64,000 nucleotides of DNA from Dryomyza anilis (GCA_951804985.1 OX638134.1:2170001-2234000), one strand, 5' to 3'; shown: positions 1-12,386, numbered from the stretch's first letter. Numbers and translations: made by a program. The notes: generated by a model from the letters alone, not told the origin.

Positions 1-605
1 AAGCTCAACGCGCACCAGGCGCATGTGCCTGGCGTAGGCTTTGTGACGTCAATGGCCAGAAAAAAGCTCTGCAGCGACGCCACATGTCACATGCTACATG
101 CCACTCAACAAGCCGACTAAACACATTGGCGCCAGTTAGAGTGAGACAGACGGCTGTCGATTTACGCTCACGCACACTCATACGGCCGCCAGCATCAAGA
201 TTTGGTAACAGCAACAACATTTAATGTGTTGTCATTCATAAATTGTGCGTGGGAAAAATGTTGCCCGTTGCGCAATTTTGCAAAGTTTTTTTTGGTGCTA
301 CCGCTGCTGCTGCTTCAACTGAAGTGGGTGAGAATGTCAAGAAGCGACATTCACGTGCTGTCTCCATAGAAGCCATCGTCATCGCTATCCTTTGTAGGCG
401 ACAGCGCCTGGTTATTGTTCTAAAATCGAAATTCGAGTGGGACATTTCAGGGAATTTCTATATTTAGCCGGCGCATTTATCACACAACAAATCAAAAATG
501 AATTCAAACTAATTCGTTTTTATTTATATAGTACAAACAAAATGAACACGTAATACGAATTGTGTAATCTGGACTTCAATACTCAATATTATTTAACGTT
601 CACAG
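1..605. other. Left edge: unique, higher-GC DNA then AT-rich DNA
   Basis: Bases 1-460 are richer in GC than almost all of the left third of the window, with GAC and CTG-type words, a CRE-like site and no convincing coding frame. They could be a regulatory region or untranslated exon. From 460 on the DNA is AT-rich with nothing recognisable. Confidence 0.3.
44..51. promoter_or_regulatory. Palindromic CRE-like site
   Basis: TGACGTCA, the full CREB/ATF consensus, followed by ATGG. One 8-bp match is weak evidence on its own, but it lies in a GC-elevated unique tract. Confidence 0.25.
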
Positions 606-670
606 TAAAAAAAAATAATCAACGTAAATACAGCAAAAGATTTTAATTGAATGCATTAATCAGTATTTTA
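606..670 (+). repeat. Half copy of MITE family B
   Basis: It resembles the outer arm of the B elements at 10594, 16409 and 32581 (AATCAACGTAAATACAGC, then ATTGAATGCATTAATCAG). It is truncated on its right side. Confidence 0.5.
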
Positions 671-865
671 AAAACTATTTTTTCCGTATTATTATTCATG
701 AAAGGGCTGATTACAGCGTTCGACAGTACATATTACACATGAACCAAATACTAGAGGTCTGAAACTGGGGACCCAATGAAGTTAAACTGCGTTTACAGTT
801 TTTTATTTCGTGATCTTGTTTTCTTTTGAAACGACTTCAAACTTTTCGAAAAAATAATTTAAATA

Positions 866-1205
866 AAGGGTTTTTCAATAAGAGCGCTACAAAAGTTTTT
901 TCAAGGGTTTTTCAACAGGGACGCTACAAAAGTAGAGCAACAGGGACAGCAAACGACGCCATATGTCTTGCCGCTCTTTCGACATTTCTCTATAGTAAGG
1001 TTTGCCATTTCATGATGGAAAGATATACGAACCAACAACGAGTCGAAATTATTAAAATTTACTACCGAAATTCGAATTCGTATATCTTTCCATCATGAAA
1101 TGACAAACCTTACTGAAGAGAAATGTCAAAAAAGCGGCAAGAAATATGGCGTCGTTTGCTGTCCCTGACGCTCTACTTTTGTAGCGTCCCTGTTGAAAAA
1201 CCCTT
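866..1205. mobile_element. Foldback MITE family A, copy 1
   Basis: This 340-bp hairpin is flanked by TA (864-865 and 1206-1207). Its ends are AAGGGTTTTTCAA and the inverted match AAAAACCCTT. The two arms are near-perfect inverted copies, and the loop reads ERYTNQQRVEIIKIYYRN on the plus strand. That resembles the first helix of insect Tc1/mariner-type transposases. The left arm has an extra internal repeat of the terminus. Confidence 0.85.
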
Positions 1206-1650
1206 TACTTATACATATCTTAAGATTACGAAATTGGTGTCAAATTAAAGAGAGATTTTTGGCCATTTTATGATAAATATTATTTTATCCTGTCAGTACG
1301 AAATAATGCCAATACTGTACTTTTGAAATCTATCCTTCAATATCCTTTGAAAATGCCAATGAATAATTCCAAAAAAAATATATGTTAAGGCGTGATATAT
1401 GTAGTATCACGTATCAAAATACCATTCTTTTAGATTTATTAGTTAACGAATAAAAGAAAGAATTCTTTCTCCAACATCAATTTAGTACATTGCACATCAG
1501 AAAAAATAATTGTTGTTACACATCAAATAAATCAAAAAGATTTGAATAAAGATACACGTGTCTCTCACTTTTTTAGTTTGTGACGCGATTTCCGGAGGCA
1601 AAACATTACATCATGTTCATCCTTCTGTCGATATATATTTCAAATCACTA
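1206..1650. other. AT-rich spacer
   Basis: Between the first foldback element and the C1 element I see no coding potential, repeat boundary or regulatory motif worth naming. Confidence 0.4.
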
Positions 1651-2793
1651 CACAGATAAAAAATATGAATTCCGTTCTTCAAACCATGATTCATTGTATT
1701 GAGGAAACATCATAATATTACTGACTAACAACATCAATGTTATGAATGCGTTCATATATATGATGAACACTTGGTAACTGTCGAAAAGTGTTCTTCAATA
1801 TGATGAATTGTATGTGAAGAATACGTTCCATTATGTTAATAAACAAAAACTTAAAATACAACATATTTTACTTCATATTGAAGATGCTTGTTCATCAAAC
1901 CAAATTTCAATAAAAATATTTATTTTTCGTTCATATTTTTTGCCGTACTTCTCAGTTCTCAAGTAGTTCTTGTATGTTATTTCTTATAAAGGGTTTTTCA
2001 ACAGGGACGCTACAAAAGTAGAGCAACAGGGATTGCAAACGACGCCATATTTCTTGTCGCTCTTTTGACATTTCTCTTCAGTAAGGTTTGCCATTTCATG
2101 ATGGAAAGATATACGAATTCGAATTTCGGTCGTAAATTTTAATAATTTCGATTCGTTGTTGGCTCGTATATCTTTCCATCATGAAATGGCAAATCTTAGA
2201 GAAATGTCAAAAGTGCGGCAAGAAATATGGCGTCGTTTGCTGTCCCTGTCGCTCTACTTTTGTAGCGTCCCTGAAAAACCCTTGAAAAAAAGACAACAAC
2301 GGTTGGCTGAAAAAAACTTTTGTAGCGCACTTATTGAAAAACCCTTCGAAAACAATTTTTTTTTAGGATACTATGTTCGAATTTTTTTTTCTTCCACTTT
2401 TTTTTTACCATTTATTTCTCGTATATTTTATTTTTTAGAAAAAATTTTTTTTTACTGTTATTTTTAAATAAACACTTTTTTTTTAATTAATTTAATATTT
2501 TTTTTTTTTTTGAAATATTCGTAAAAAAATGTCCATCATTTTAGTTTATTTTGAAAAAAAAATATTAGTTCAACAATATTCATCATATTGAATAATATAT
2601 TCATAAATATTATGAACAAATTCATCAATATGACGTTTCAAACTCATTGTGTTGAATATTACGTTCTTCACTATGTTGTTCGATAGTATGAATTTAAAGA
2701 ACGTTGGTATCAATATGATGAATCTGGTAGTTGGTAGAAAAATTTATAATATTTATGAATAAGTTCATCATATAGATGAATTTTTTTCTGTGT
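1651..2793 (+). mobile_element. MITE family C, copy 1, interrupted by a foldback element
   Basis: It starts CACAGATAAA and ends TTTTTTTCTGTG, flanked by TA on both sides. It is collinear with the uninterrupted copy at 47206-48302 and is built of inverted TTCATCAATATGATGAA-type words. The A2 foldback sits inside it, at a TA in the motif TTTCTTATA that is intact in the other copy. Confidence 0.75.
1989..2346. mobile_element. Foldback MITE family A, copy 2, nested in C1
   Basis: This is the same hairpin as copy 1, but its loop is in the opposite orientation (transposase-like codons on the minus strand). The right end has extra internal terminus sequence and ends CCCTT without an intact TA. Confidence 0.8.
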
Positions 2794-3620
2794 ATCAGCC
2801 ACATGAATTTAGCTATTGGTATTATTTTCCTTTCAGACCTATATCATTTGGTTCATGTGTAACTAAATTTGTTCACCTTTTGTCCGACGGTTTTATAGGA
2901 AATTAAAAAAAATGAAAAGAAAGTTCATACCAAATTTTCAACATAGTGAATCCTTGATTATAACAAAATAGAAATATTTTTATATTGAATTTCGTCTCTA
3001 TAACGCGGAAAACGATAGTTGTGATTTTGTAGAGATATTAACCAACATCGAACTATTGCATAATTGTTTTTGGAAATAATTTTATCAAATTACAAATGGT
3101 TGATACTTCATCCAAAATAAAATGTCCACATTTTCCAATATTCACAAACAAAAAAAAATGAACGATGTGCGAGTGTATTGAAGCAAATTTTAAATGCGAC
3201 AAACATAGCGAGAGACTGACTGTGTGACGTCGGCGATAAGATTTTGACAATTGCTGACGTCAGCAGTAAATTGGTGTGTTGCCAAAATTATCTATATGTA
3301 TGTCGACATTGTGCAAAGGATGACACACAATGTAGAAAAAGGATAACAAAAATAAAATAAAAACAACATAAATGACAACGCTGACGAATTAAAACGATGT
3401 AAAAAGTATTTAACAAATTTTTCAAGCAGATTAAATGTATTCTGAAAATTATAAAAAAATATGTATATAAAAAAATTAAAAAAAACGTTCACATTTTCCT
3501 TAAACATTTTAGTTGGAGAACAAAGTCCCAAGAAATCCAGTTTCCCATTGTAAAAGCTTTCAACTCGCCAAAGTTAGGAGATCTCAAAATGAGCATCCAT
3601 CCCCTTACGAATTCTTTAAA
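2794..3620. other. AT-rich unique DNA
   Basis: No gene is recognised. A short higher-GC patch at 3170-3270 contains two TGACGTC words, including a full Maf-type palindrome (listed separately). Confidence 0.4.
3252..3265. promoter_or_regulatory. Perfect CRE-type Maf recognition element (C-MARE)
   Basis: TGCTGACGTCAGCA is the exact 14-bp palindrome known as the C-MARE for large Maf factors, and it also contains a CRE. A second GTGACGTCGGC lies 28 bp upstream. Fly Maf proteins are Traffic jam and Maf-S (with Cnc). Function here is inferred from the match only. Confidence 0.35.
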
Positions 3621-3832
3621 TCGTCGTTGTAGAACGAAAAGTCATCAAATACATTTTTATGAAAAACTTAATTTTTGAGTATGTTGATTAATATTATAAA
3701 AAGAAAAATTATCAAGTGGTAAAAAAAAATTCAGATCATCGATTAAAAATTAACAGATTTATAAAGATTTTTGTAAATGAATATTTGGCTTTTTGAAAAT
3801 GTATTTGGTGACTTTTCGTTCTACAACGACGA
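3621..3832. mobile_element. MITE family F, copy 1
   Basis: The 212-bp element is bounded by TCGTCGTTGTAGAACGAAAA and its inverted match near 3832. The interior is AT-rich. Related copies are at 39832 and 42069. Confidence 0.75.
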
Positions 3833-4185
3833 AATACGTTTTAAATTTTTAAATTTACATAGAAAAATTTGAAAATGTTAGGTTTTGAAAGACGCGTCGA
3901 TGGTGATTACATAAATTATAAGTTGTAGTTTAATTACATGAAATATATCTGGTCTCTCGGAAAAGGGAGACTAAAGAATTTAGTTTTTAATCGATTATAG
4001 ATATTTATTAAGACTTTGATTGAAAAAATTAGGTAATTTTATTTATTTTCAAAAGAAACACCAAAATATAATAATATTTAGTAATAAAACCTAACCTAGA
4101 GTTGTTTTAGAAAATTGGGTAATCTTTTGAATTGATAAATACTACTGCATTACATACCATTCGGAGGAATAACGTCTTTTTAATA
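3833..4185. other. AT-rich spacer between F1 and A3
   Basis: No coding frame or repeat boundary is recognised. Confidence 0.4.
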
Positions 4186-4523
4186 AAGGGTTTTTCAATA
4201 AGAGCGCTACAAAAGTTTTTTTCAAGGGTTCAACAGGACGCTACAAAAATAGAGCGACAGGGACAGCAAACGACTCAAATATTTCTTGCCGCTCTTTTGA
4301 CATTTCTCTTCAGTAAGGTTTGCCATTTCAAGAAGAAAAGATATACGAGCCAACAACGAGTCGAAATTATTAAAATTTACTACCGAAATTCGAATTTGTA
4401 TATCTTTCCATCATGAAATGACAAACCTTATTGAAGAGAAATGTCAAAAGAGCGGCAAGAAATATGGCGTCGTTTGCTGTCCCTGTCGCTCTACTTTTGT
4501 AGCGTCCCTGTTGAAAAACCCTT
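4186..4523. mobile_element. Foldback MITE family A, copy 3
   Basis: This 338-bp hairpin is flanked by TA (4184-4185 and 4524-4525). It has the same arms and the same plus-strand loop codons as copy 1, with small substitutions. Confidence 0.85.
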
Positions 4524-4699
4524 TATGATAACAATTTCGATTAGAAATTAGGTTTTTCATATTGTGTTTTTGGTAAAGAATATTAAAACACGAAAGATAT
4601 AGTAAACACTTTTGAAAAAAAAAACAACTATTTTTACTGTAGAAATCCTCTTCCAACATTAATATAGATAGGAAATTTAAAAAAATGTTCTTAACCTAT

Positions 4700-6480
4700 A
4701 ATATCGTCTAGCCACAAAAGACAAAGTCAAAAGAGCGAATTCGAAAAATTGAAAATGTTGTCAAGCCAAAACGGCGAATCTTTTCGTTTTTTGCCATAAC
4801 TCTTCATTGCTACAAGATAAAATAGCAGTGTAAAGGCATTAATTGTTTATTTTTAAAGCACCTATCGATTAGCATCATTATTTTAAAATAATTTTTTGAA
4901 TTTTTATTACTTGCAAGAAAAATGTTTGGCTAATTATTTTTAATTAATGATGCGAATTGATAGGTGCTTTTAAAACAATCAATAAATACCTTCACATTAC
5001 TATTTTATCTTGCTTAAATAAAGAGTTATAGCAAAAAAATGAAAAGATTCGCCCTTTTGGCGTTACAAGATTTTTAACTACCAATTGGCATCATTATTTT
5101 AAAATATTTGTTTTAATTTTTATTGTTTTCAACACAGAAAAAAAAATTCTTCAATATGATGAATTTATTCATAAATTTTATGAATTTTTCACCAACTATC
5201 AGATTCATCATATTGATACCACCGTTCATTAAATGACATATTAATGAATGCATTCATTATATATATGAACAATATATTCAATACAATGAATTTGAGTTGT
5301 CATATTGATGAATTTTTTCATAATATTTTTTCCAAATATATATTTTTTTTTATAAAATAATTCGAAAAAAATGTGTTATAAAAATGTTATTTAAAGAATA
5401 ACAGTAAAAAAATAATCCGAAACAAAAAAAATATTCTCAAACTAAATTTTATTTTGGGAAAAAAAATGTGTACAGAAAAAAAAATTCACAAAAAAAAATG
5501 TAGAAGAAAAAAATTTCAAATAAAAAATTTAGAAAAAAAAATTTAGAAAAGAAAATTTTTTTTCGAAAAAAAAATTTTTTTCAAAAAAAAAAATGTGTTG
5601 TACGGCAAAAAATGAACGAAAAAAATATATATTTTGATAGAAATTTGGTTTAATGAACAGCATTCTTCAATATGAAGTAAAAATATTTTATGTTTTTGTT
5701 TTAATATGATGAACGAATTCCTCACATACAGTTCATCATATTGAAGAACACTTTTTGAACAGTTACAAAGCGTTCTTCATATTTATGATAGCATTCATAA
5801 CAATAATGGCGTTAGTCATTAATATTCAATATAATAAATCATGGTTTGAAGAACGGAATTCATCAATATGATGTACATTTTTTTTCTATGAAGAAAAATG
5901 TTTGGCAAATTATTTTTAAATAATGATGGCAATCGATAGGTGCTTTAAAAACAAACTATTGATGCCTTTAAACCACTATTTTATATTGCACCAATAAAGA
6001 GTTATAGCAAAAAAACGAAAAGATTCGCCCTTTTGCCATGACAAGATTTTCAATTTTTCAAATTTTTTCGTTTTTTAGCAAATCAAAAGATTTTTTATAT
6101 ACGTTATATTAATTTATGAATAAACATAACAAAAAAAATTGAAAAAAAAAATTTACTAATTCCTAACCTTTCTGCACAAATTGGTTCAAAATGACCAAAT
6201 TTTTCTGGAATGTCACGATTTTAGATATTTTAAAAATAGTCGTATTTGGTGTAAAATATATATGTTTTGTTCTTGTTTTTATTCATTTTTGTTTCAAATG
6301 ATTGAAGGTTAATTAATTTAGCAAGAAACCGACCCAATTTGAATAGATACCCCTTCTATTTGAGCAGTTTGCAATTTGTGCAGAAGGGTTAAAGCACTTT
6401 AAACTTTAAAAGTTGATTTCCCAACATTTTCAAAAATGCACATTCGCCCCTTTGACATGACACTATATATGACACCCTAA
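4700..6480. mobile_element. MITE family E, copy 3, split by a C element
   Basis: It contains the E hallmarks: inverted blocks around AAAGCACCTATCGATT and its reverse complement, AAGATAAAATAGTAATG, and CGCCCTTTTGGCATGAC. The left end is truncated compared with E1 and E2. C2 (5133-5888) is inserted in the middle, and E sequence resumes directly after it. Confidence 0.65.
5133..5888 (-). mobile_element. MITE family C, copy 2, nested in E3
   Basis: It is in reverse orientation relative to C1 and C3 and starts ACACAGAAAAAAA. It shares the TGATGAATTTATTCATAA, GGTTTGAAGAACGGAATTC and ATGATGTACATTTT blocks. It is shorter than C3 because of interior loss. Confidence 0.7.
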
Positions 6481-7118
6481 ACTCAAAAATGAAAGAAATT
6501 TTTAGTTGAAATACTAAAAAAAATATATAAAACAGGATATATCAGGGATTTTAACTCGTGTTCTCGGACTTACTTTTTTTGTCCAGAAATTTCTGTGAAA
6601 AATTCGTGTTTATTTAAATTTATAACTTGTTATAATTAAAATAAAGATAAAAAAAGTTCAAAATATTAGTAAAAAAAAAATGTCAACAAAAATTTGTTTT
6701 CGTAAAAAAAAGGTGTATCAAAACTACGTATTCCTCGAAAACAAATTTGTCTAATGCTTGGTTTTCATTATTTAATTTTGTGTCATATTGCTTTTTTAAT
6801 TTATAATTGCGAGGAGGAAGCTGCCCAAAAATTCAAATGCTCATTAAACTTGTCAAAGGAAATCAAAACGCCAACATGTTGGCATTTTTTTAAAATTTCG
6901 CCATGTCAAAAAACAATAAATTTGAGAAATTCTCGAACACAAAACAGACGAATATTTTTTCCAAAAAAAAAATATTCGAAAATAAAAATTCTTCGATAAA
7001 GATTTTCTACCATTTTTATCTACTCAAATAACATTGTTAAACCCCTCTTGATATCAGCTGCCATATGTCATTATATTTATACATATTTTTATTTAAATAT
7101 ATATTTTTTTATTTACAG
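6481..7118. other. AT-rich DNA upstream of the possible plus-strand exon
   Basis: An 81-codon frame at 6754-6999 has no convincing composition, and I see no other signal. The acceptor for the exon at 7119 closes this stretch. Confidence 0.35.
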
Positions 7119-7265
7119 ATACCAAACCACAGAACCAACCTCTACCGCATCTAAAACTTCAACAATATCCGCAGCAGAACCAAAATGTATATATGAAAAT
7201 ATGTTATTATTAATTATTTTTAATTTATAATATATAATTTACTATGTAGTTATTGTAATAATAAA
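7119..7265 (+). CDS. Possible plus-strand terminal exon with polyadenylation signal
   Basis: A strong acceptor (TTTTTTTATTTACAG, ending at 7118) is followed by a higher-GC patch. Two frames stay open: one reads TKPQNQPLPHLKLQQYPQQN and stops at 7211-7213; the other reads QTTEPTSTASKTSTISAAEP and stops near 7230. AATAAA follows at 7260-7265. This looks like the last exon of a plus-strand gene whose earlier exons lie to the left, perhaps outside the window, or an exonised repeat. The product is unknown. Confidence 0.3.
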
Positions 7266-10200
7266 AGCCAGCATTTTAAAAATTCAGTGGTTTTAATTTT
7301 CTTGAAGTTTTTCAGGTCCTCGTATCTCTATAATTAGCGTGCGTGTCTGTTTGCTTATTCTGTTTATTTGATTTTTGTATTTTTCGCAAAGTCTTAGTCA
7401 TTCTCTAACTCAAATTTCATGTAAATCGGTTCATCCGTTCAGTTGTTATGAATAAATATAGCCACAGACCGAAAAAAACCACGGCAGTTATTTGTGCGAA
7501 AAAAAGCATTGCATACTTGTAGGATCATCATTTTATGCGGCACTGAAAAATTGCATACTTCTCGGCGATCGTTTTGGTTGTGATACCTGCTACTTTTGCT
7601 GGGCGCCTGTTACTTCAGAAAATGCAGCAGAGCCGAATTTCGACCGACTGCGCTGCCGGACAAAAAAAAATTTGGCAGCAACTTGCTGGCGTTTACTGTG
7701 TGCCTGGTATTTTGGTAGATTTCAATTTTTCAACTTTTTCGTGAAAAAAAACCAAACTCAAAGACGTATTTTTTATGTCTTTTCATATTTTTCTTAATAA
7801 AAAATTAACCGCTTCACCGATTAGCATGAAATTTGGACTAGAGCATCCTCATTTTTCACTTATTATGTTACACCTTAAATGGCCGATGTGCGCAATCAGA
7901 CACGCCCACTATTCAAAATTGAAATGTGTAATATGCGAAAATGTTGACTACTTACTTGATATAATGATTTATGTAATTTTTATGCAACAACCGATTGTCA
8001 TAAAATTTGGCAGCATGGCTGCTTATGATTGGTGCTAAAATATAAAAATCAAACTATAAAAATTTATGGGCGGACACGCCCATTATATGCATTTATATTT
8101 TGTCAATAGGTCTTTTCGTATATTTATTTATAGCAACAGAACGGTTTGGCCGATTTGCATAAAATTTACACTGGTGTATAGTAAATGACTTATTTATGTT
8201 GTTAAAAATCTATGCGGCGGAAATGGCGATCAGACACGCCCATTAAATAACAACAAAAAGCAATACTTCAAAATTATAGTATATTGTAGTTTATAATTGT
8301 TATTTATATACCGATTTGAAAAATATTTTATAGTGTCATTGCCAGTCATCAGTACTCTTGTATAAAACTAGTTTTATACAAATCGGTTGAGTGGTTTAAA
8401 AGTTATCAACAGAAATCAATTGCTTCATAGACCATTTTTAAATTTAAAATATTAGGTGTTATAGGTGGTTATATCTGTCTCTTTTATTTTTTGTATTTAA
8501 CTGAAAGCCTTAAAGCTTTTTGTGGTTAAAAATTCATCAATATCGATTGAACCGTTTCGTTTTTATAAATAAATATAACAACAGATCTAAAATTAAAAAA
8601 AGGTTAAATTTCTACTAGGAAAATCCCACAAGTGGTTACAAAGCTGAAATATTTGAAAAATAAAATACCATTTATATATTACAAGTTTCACTTTTGTTTC
8701 TTTATTCAATATATTGTATAATAATATATAATTTTTATTTTTTGTTCTTCACAAAATCGTATTTTAGAGTTTCTTATTTATTAATTATAACTTGAATGTT
8801 ATAATCTTTCTTTTTTTATAAAGTGTGTTTAAAGGATTACTTAATAATATGTTTTTTTTTTATTTTATAATAAAAACATTTAATGATAAAGTTGGATATT
8901 TCTGCACTTGCCATTTTTTCTATTGAAATAATAAAATTGTTCTCAGTTAAAAATCAAAAAAATATATATTATATATTTATGCAATATTGCAATTCTAAAT
9001 ATTCCCGACACCTGTGGGTATTTTGTGGGATTTTTGTGTTGTAAATGGGGCTATTTGTTTGACTTAATAATTCATAGATGATGTGTGATGTGATAAGGAG
9101 TGGGGGAAATGAGAAATTGCGGTGGCTGATAATGAGGACAACAATGAAATTGAAATTTATATAATTTTTGTTTTTTTTTACATATTAATGCATATTAATG
9201 ATTTATTTTTTATCGTTTTTTTTTTTGTTTGTTTTCCATACGTATTCTAATTGATAGTTTTTGTTAATATTCATAATAATTTGGGTGTTCCTAAAATGTT
9301 AAAATTTATAATCGTAAAAATCTTAAAATTTATGCTTGTTTGGTTTATTATATTTCAATATTTTTGCTCCATAATCTATGCAATAATCGAATTTCGAATT
9401 TTTTATTACTCAAAAATTGTGATCTTTGTGATCTGTTCAAATAGTTTTTTTTTTTGCTTGCTGCTTGTTTAATACGAAATGTTTTTCATGACAGAGTTTT
9501 GTTCTTTTTTTCCATATATTTTTTTTTTTTTTGTTATACAAATTTTGTCTTTAGCCGTGATCTCAAAAATATCGTAATTTAGATTATTTTTTTAGTGCAA
9601 ATTTTGTTACTCAGAATATTGTTCGATTTATTTTAATAATCCTTTAAATATTAAGAAGTTTACATATTTTTTACCTTAATATATAATTTTAAATGATTTA
9701 TTCCTCTAAAGTACGTTTTTTTTTGTGTGTTAGCTTAGTAAATAAAAAAGTAATTTAGTATTTTATTAAAAATGTTCTTTCTTTCGTTTTTTCTTTTATT
9801 TATTTATAATTTAATATTTATTTCCAATATTTGTAATTTTGCCACATAGAATTTTTTTAAATGTAATTTTATTTTTACTTTTTTTATGCAATTTTGTGTG
9901 ATCAAAGATATTATCGAGCAGTTTAAAAAAATACACATTTTAAACCCGTACTCAACAAGCAAGTTCTACGAGATATTCGAAATTTTACGCTGAAATGTTT
10001 TCGGAAATACGTACTTCGTAAAGTATTTCAAGAAGTATTCTCTATGAACTTTAAGAATACGGGTTGTTTTTCTTTTTTTGCAGTAGTACTTATATTCGGA
10101 AAATGAATAATTTAGGGGTCTCTGGATGTTTTTTTTAGTATGCTTCTCATTTCTTTGCTGCTGCTTTACTTCATAATTAAAATATATATTTTTTTTTAGA

Positions 10201-10593
10201 ATGGTAAAAAGTTTTGTGGGAGGTTTGTGTTATAATAAAAACTAAAAAATTTTCATTAGAATTAACTATTTCTGTTTATTATTTTTATGTTATTGCTGTG
10301 TATTATTTGTTGTGAAAATAAATTTAACGTATGCTATTTTTACTCTTTCAAGTGCATTATCGCTCAGATCATAAATCGATATAAATGTTTTATTTATTTG
10401 TTAATGGTTGTATACATTTTATTTAATAAAAATTTGCATTTATTGTACTTTGTTGGTTGTTTAAAGTTGCTATCTTGCTATACTTTGCTATTGTAAAATT
10501 AAGTTAATTGCAAAATGTCGAAATTAAGTTAACATTTCAAAAAAAAAATAGAATTATATTCCTGTATCTGTCTTTCGTTCAAGCACGGGTTCG
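7266..10593. other. AT-rich DNA with decayed dispersed repeat
   Basis: From about 7380 to 8590 there are scattered copies of AAATCGGTT-type and GGGCGGACACGCCCA-type words. Such words are common in old insect transposons. A GC-rich patch at 7490-7700 has a short open frame of unclear value. From 8600 to 10590 the DNA is T-rich with no supported gene. Confidence 0.35.
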
Positions 10594-10925
10594 TTCACAT
10601 AAAAAAATAATCGACGTAAATATAGCAACCGATATTAATTGCATTCATTAATCAATACAGCACTGAAATTCAGTAATTTAATGGAAACATTCGATATTCT
10701 TCGTTATAATAATTTAGTCTTAGCAATTATATTTGCTAAACCGACCGACGACTAATTAATTTGCTGCATTGACGTACAAATGTTCATATTAGCAAACGCA
10801 ATTGCTGACTTAACGAAGAATAGCAAATGTTTTCATTAAATTAGTGAATTTAATTGCTGTATTGATTTGATTAATGAATGCAATTAATATCGGTTCTATA
10901 TTTACGTCGTTATGTTTTTCTGTGT
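10594..10925. mobile_element. MITE family B, copy 1
   Basis: This inverted-repeat element of about 330 bp has outer arms CGACGTAAATATAGCAACCG and the inverted match, and inner blocks ACGTACAAATGTTCATATTAG and CGGCG around the centre. The left arm is partly reduced. Confidence 0.7.
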
Positions 10926-11365
10926 TCATAAAAAATAAAACGGTATCTTAGTTCCATTGTGACATTCATCCATATCTGGGTAAGTAACAAAAAGCACATC
11001 TTTAAAATTGCTATTTATTTATGAAATCTCATTTATTTACAAAAGTCTAGCTTATTTTGAAGTAGAAATACTCAATTGATTTTTATAAATAAAACAAAAC
11101 TTGCCACCAAAATTTAGTAAAAAAATTAAAATAACTAAAAACTGTCATTTTCGACATGGATCCTTAAGTAAAAATCTTCCAGATTTGAGTAATATCAATA
11201 TTTTGTGGTGCTACTGGCTGCGGTTAGGCGATATTGCCTTTTCAAATTTCGCATATTACAAGCTTTCAATTTCAATTTTATTTTATTTAACAAAGTCTGT
11301 TATATATTTTAGAAATTTCAAAAATTAAAAAACAACAATAACTCGGACTTGCTAAACACGAGAAC
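10926..11365. other. AT-rich spacer
   Basis: A 75-codon frame at 11101-11328 is compositionally unconvincing. Nothing else is recognised. Confidence 0.35.
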
Positions 11366-12386
11366 ATATCGTCACTGTCATGCCAAAGGGGCGAATGTGC
11401 ATTTTTAGAAATGCTAAGAAATCAAATTTTAAAATTTGAAGTGCTTTTTTCATTTTTTTTTTTTCAATTTTTTTCTGTTATTTTTGTCTATTCAACAATT
11501 GTCATAACGTATATAAAATACGTTTTAGTTTGGACAACTTACTAAATAAGAAATACGGATTTTGTGAGGCTATATCCGGACCAAAACGCACTATTTTTTG
11601 TTTTTTATGCTATAACTCTTTATTTGCGCAAGATAAAATAGTAATGTAAAGGCATTAATTGTTTGTTTTTAAAGCACCTATCGATCTGCATCATTAATTA
11701 AAAATATTTTGCCAAACATTAATTTGACATTTGTTATTTGCAGAAAAAAATGTTTAGCAAAATATTTTTAAGTAATGATGCCAATTGATAGGTGCTTTGA
11801 ATACAAACAATAAATACCTTTACACCACTATTTTATCTTGCACCAATAAAGAGTTATAGCTAAAAAACGAAAAAAATTTAAAAGTTGAAAATCTTGTCAC
11901 GCCAAAAGGGCGAATCTTTTCATTTTTTGCTATAACTCTTTATTGGTGCAAGATAAAATAGTAATGTGAAGGTATTTATTGTTTGTTTTCAAAGCACCTA
12001 TCGATTGTCATTATTACTTAAACATATTTTGCCAAACATTTTTCTTGCAAATAATAAAAATTCAAAAAAATCATTTTAAATTAATGATGTCAATCGATAG
12101 CTGCTTTAAAAACAAACAAATAATGCCTTTACATTCCTATTTTATCTTGCATATATAAAGAGTTGTCGCAAAAAAACGAAAATATTCGCCCATTTGGCAT
12201 GATAAGATTTCCAATTTTTTAAAATTCCTTTTTTTTTTGGTTTTGTCTTTTGTGGCTAGAAATACTCAACAAAATCACACACTATTTTGGCACCGTATAC
12301 TTGAGGAAAAACTACATTAAAAAATGTATAAAAAGCAAATGTCAAAAATTACACATTCGCCCCTTTGGCATGTTAGTGACGATATA
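11366..12386. mobile_element. MITE family E, copy 1 (full length)
   Basis: The element is about 1.02 kb. It is bounded by ATATCGTCACTGTCATGCC and an inverted GGCATGTTAGTGACGATATA. It holds several internal inverted blocks (CACCTATCGAT, AAGATAAAATAG, GGGCGAATC) that can fold into nested hairpins. It has no coding frame. Confidence 0.75.

Noticed and set aside
826..1098. 90-codon plus-strand frame
   Set aside because: It spans a foldback MITE and its flank; only the loop codons come from a transposase. The similar frames at 2156 and 4132 are the same case.
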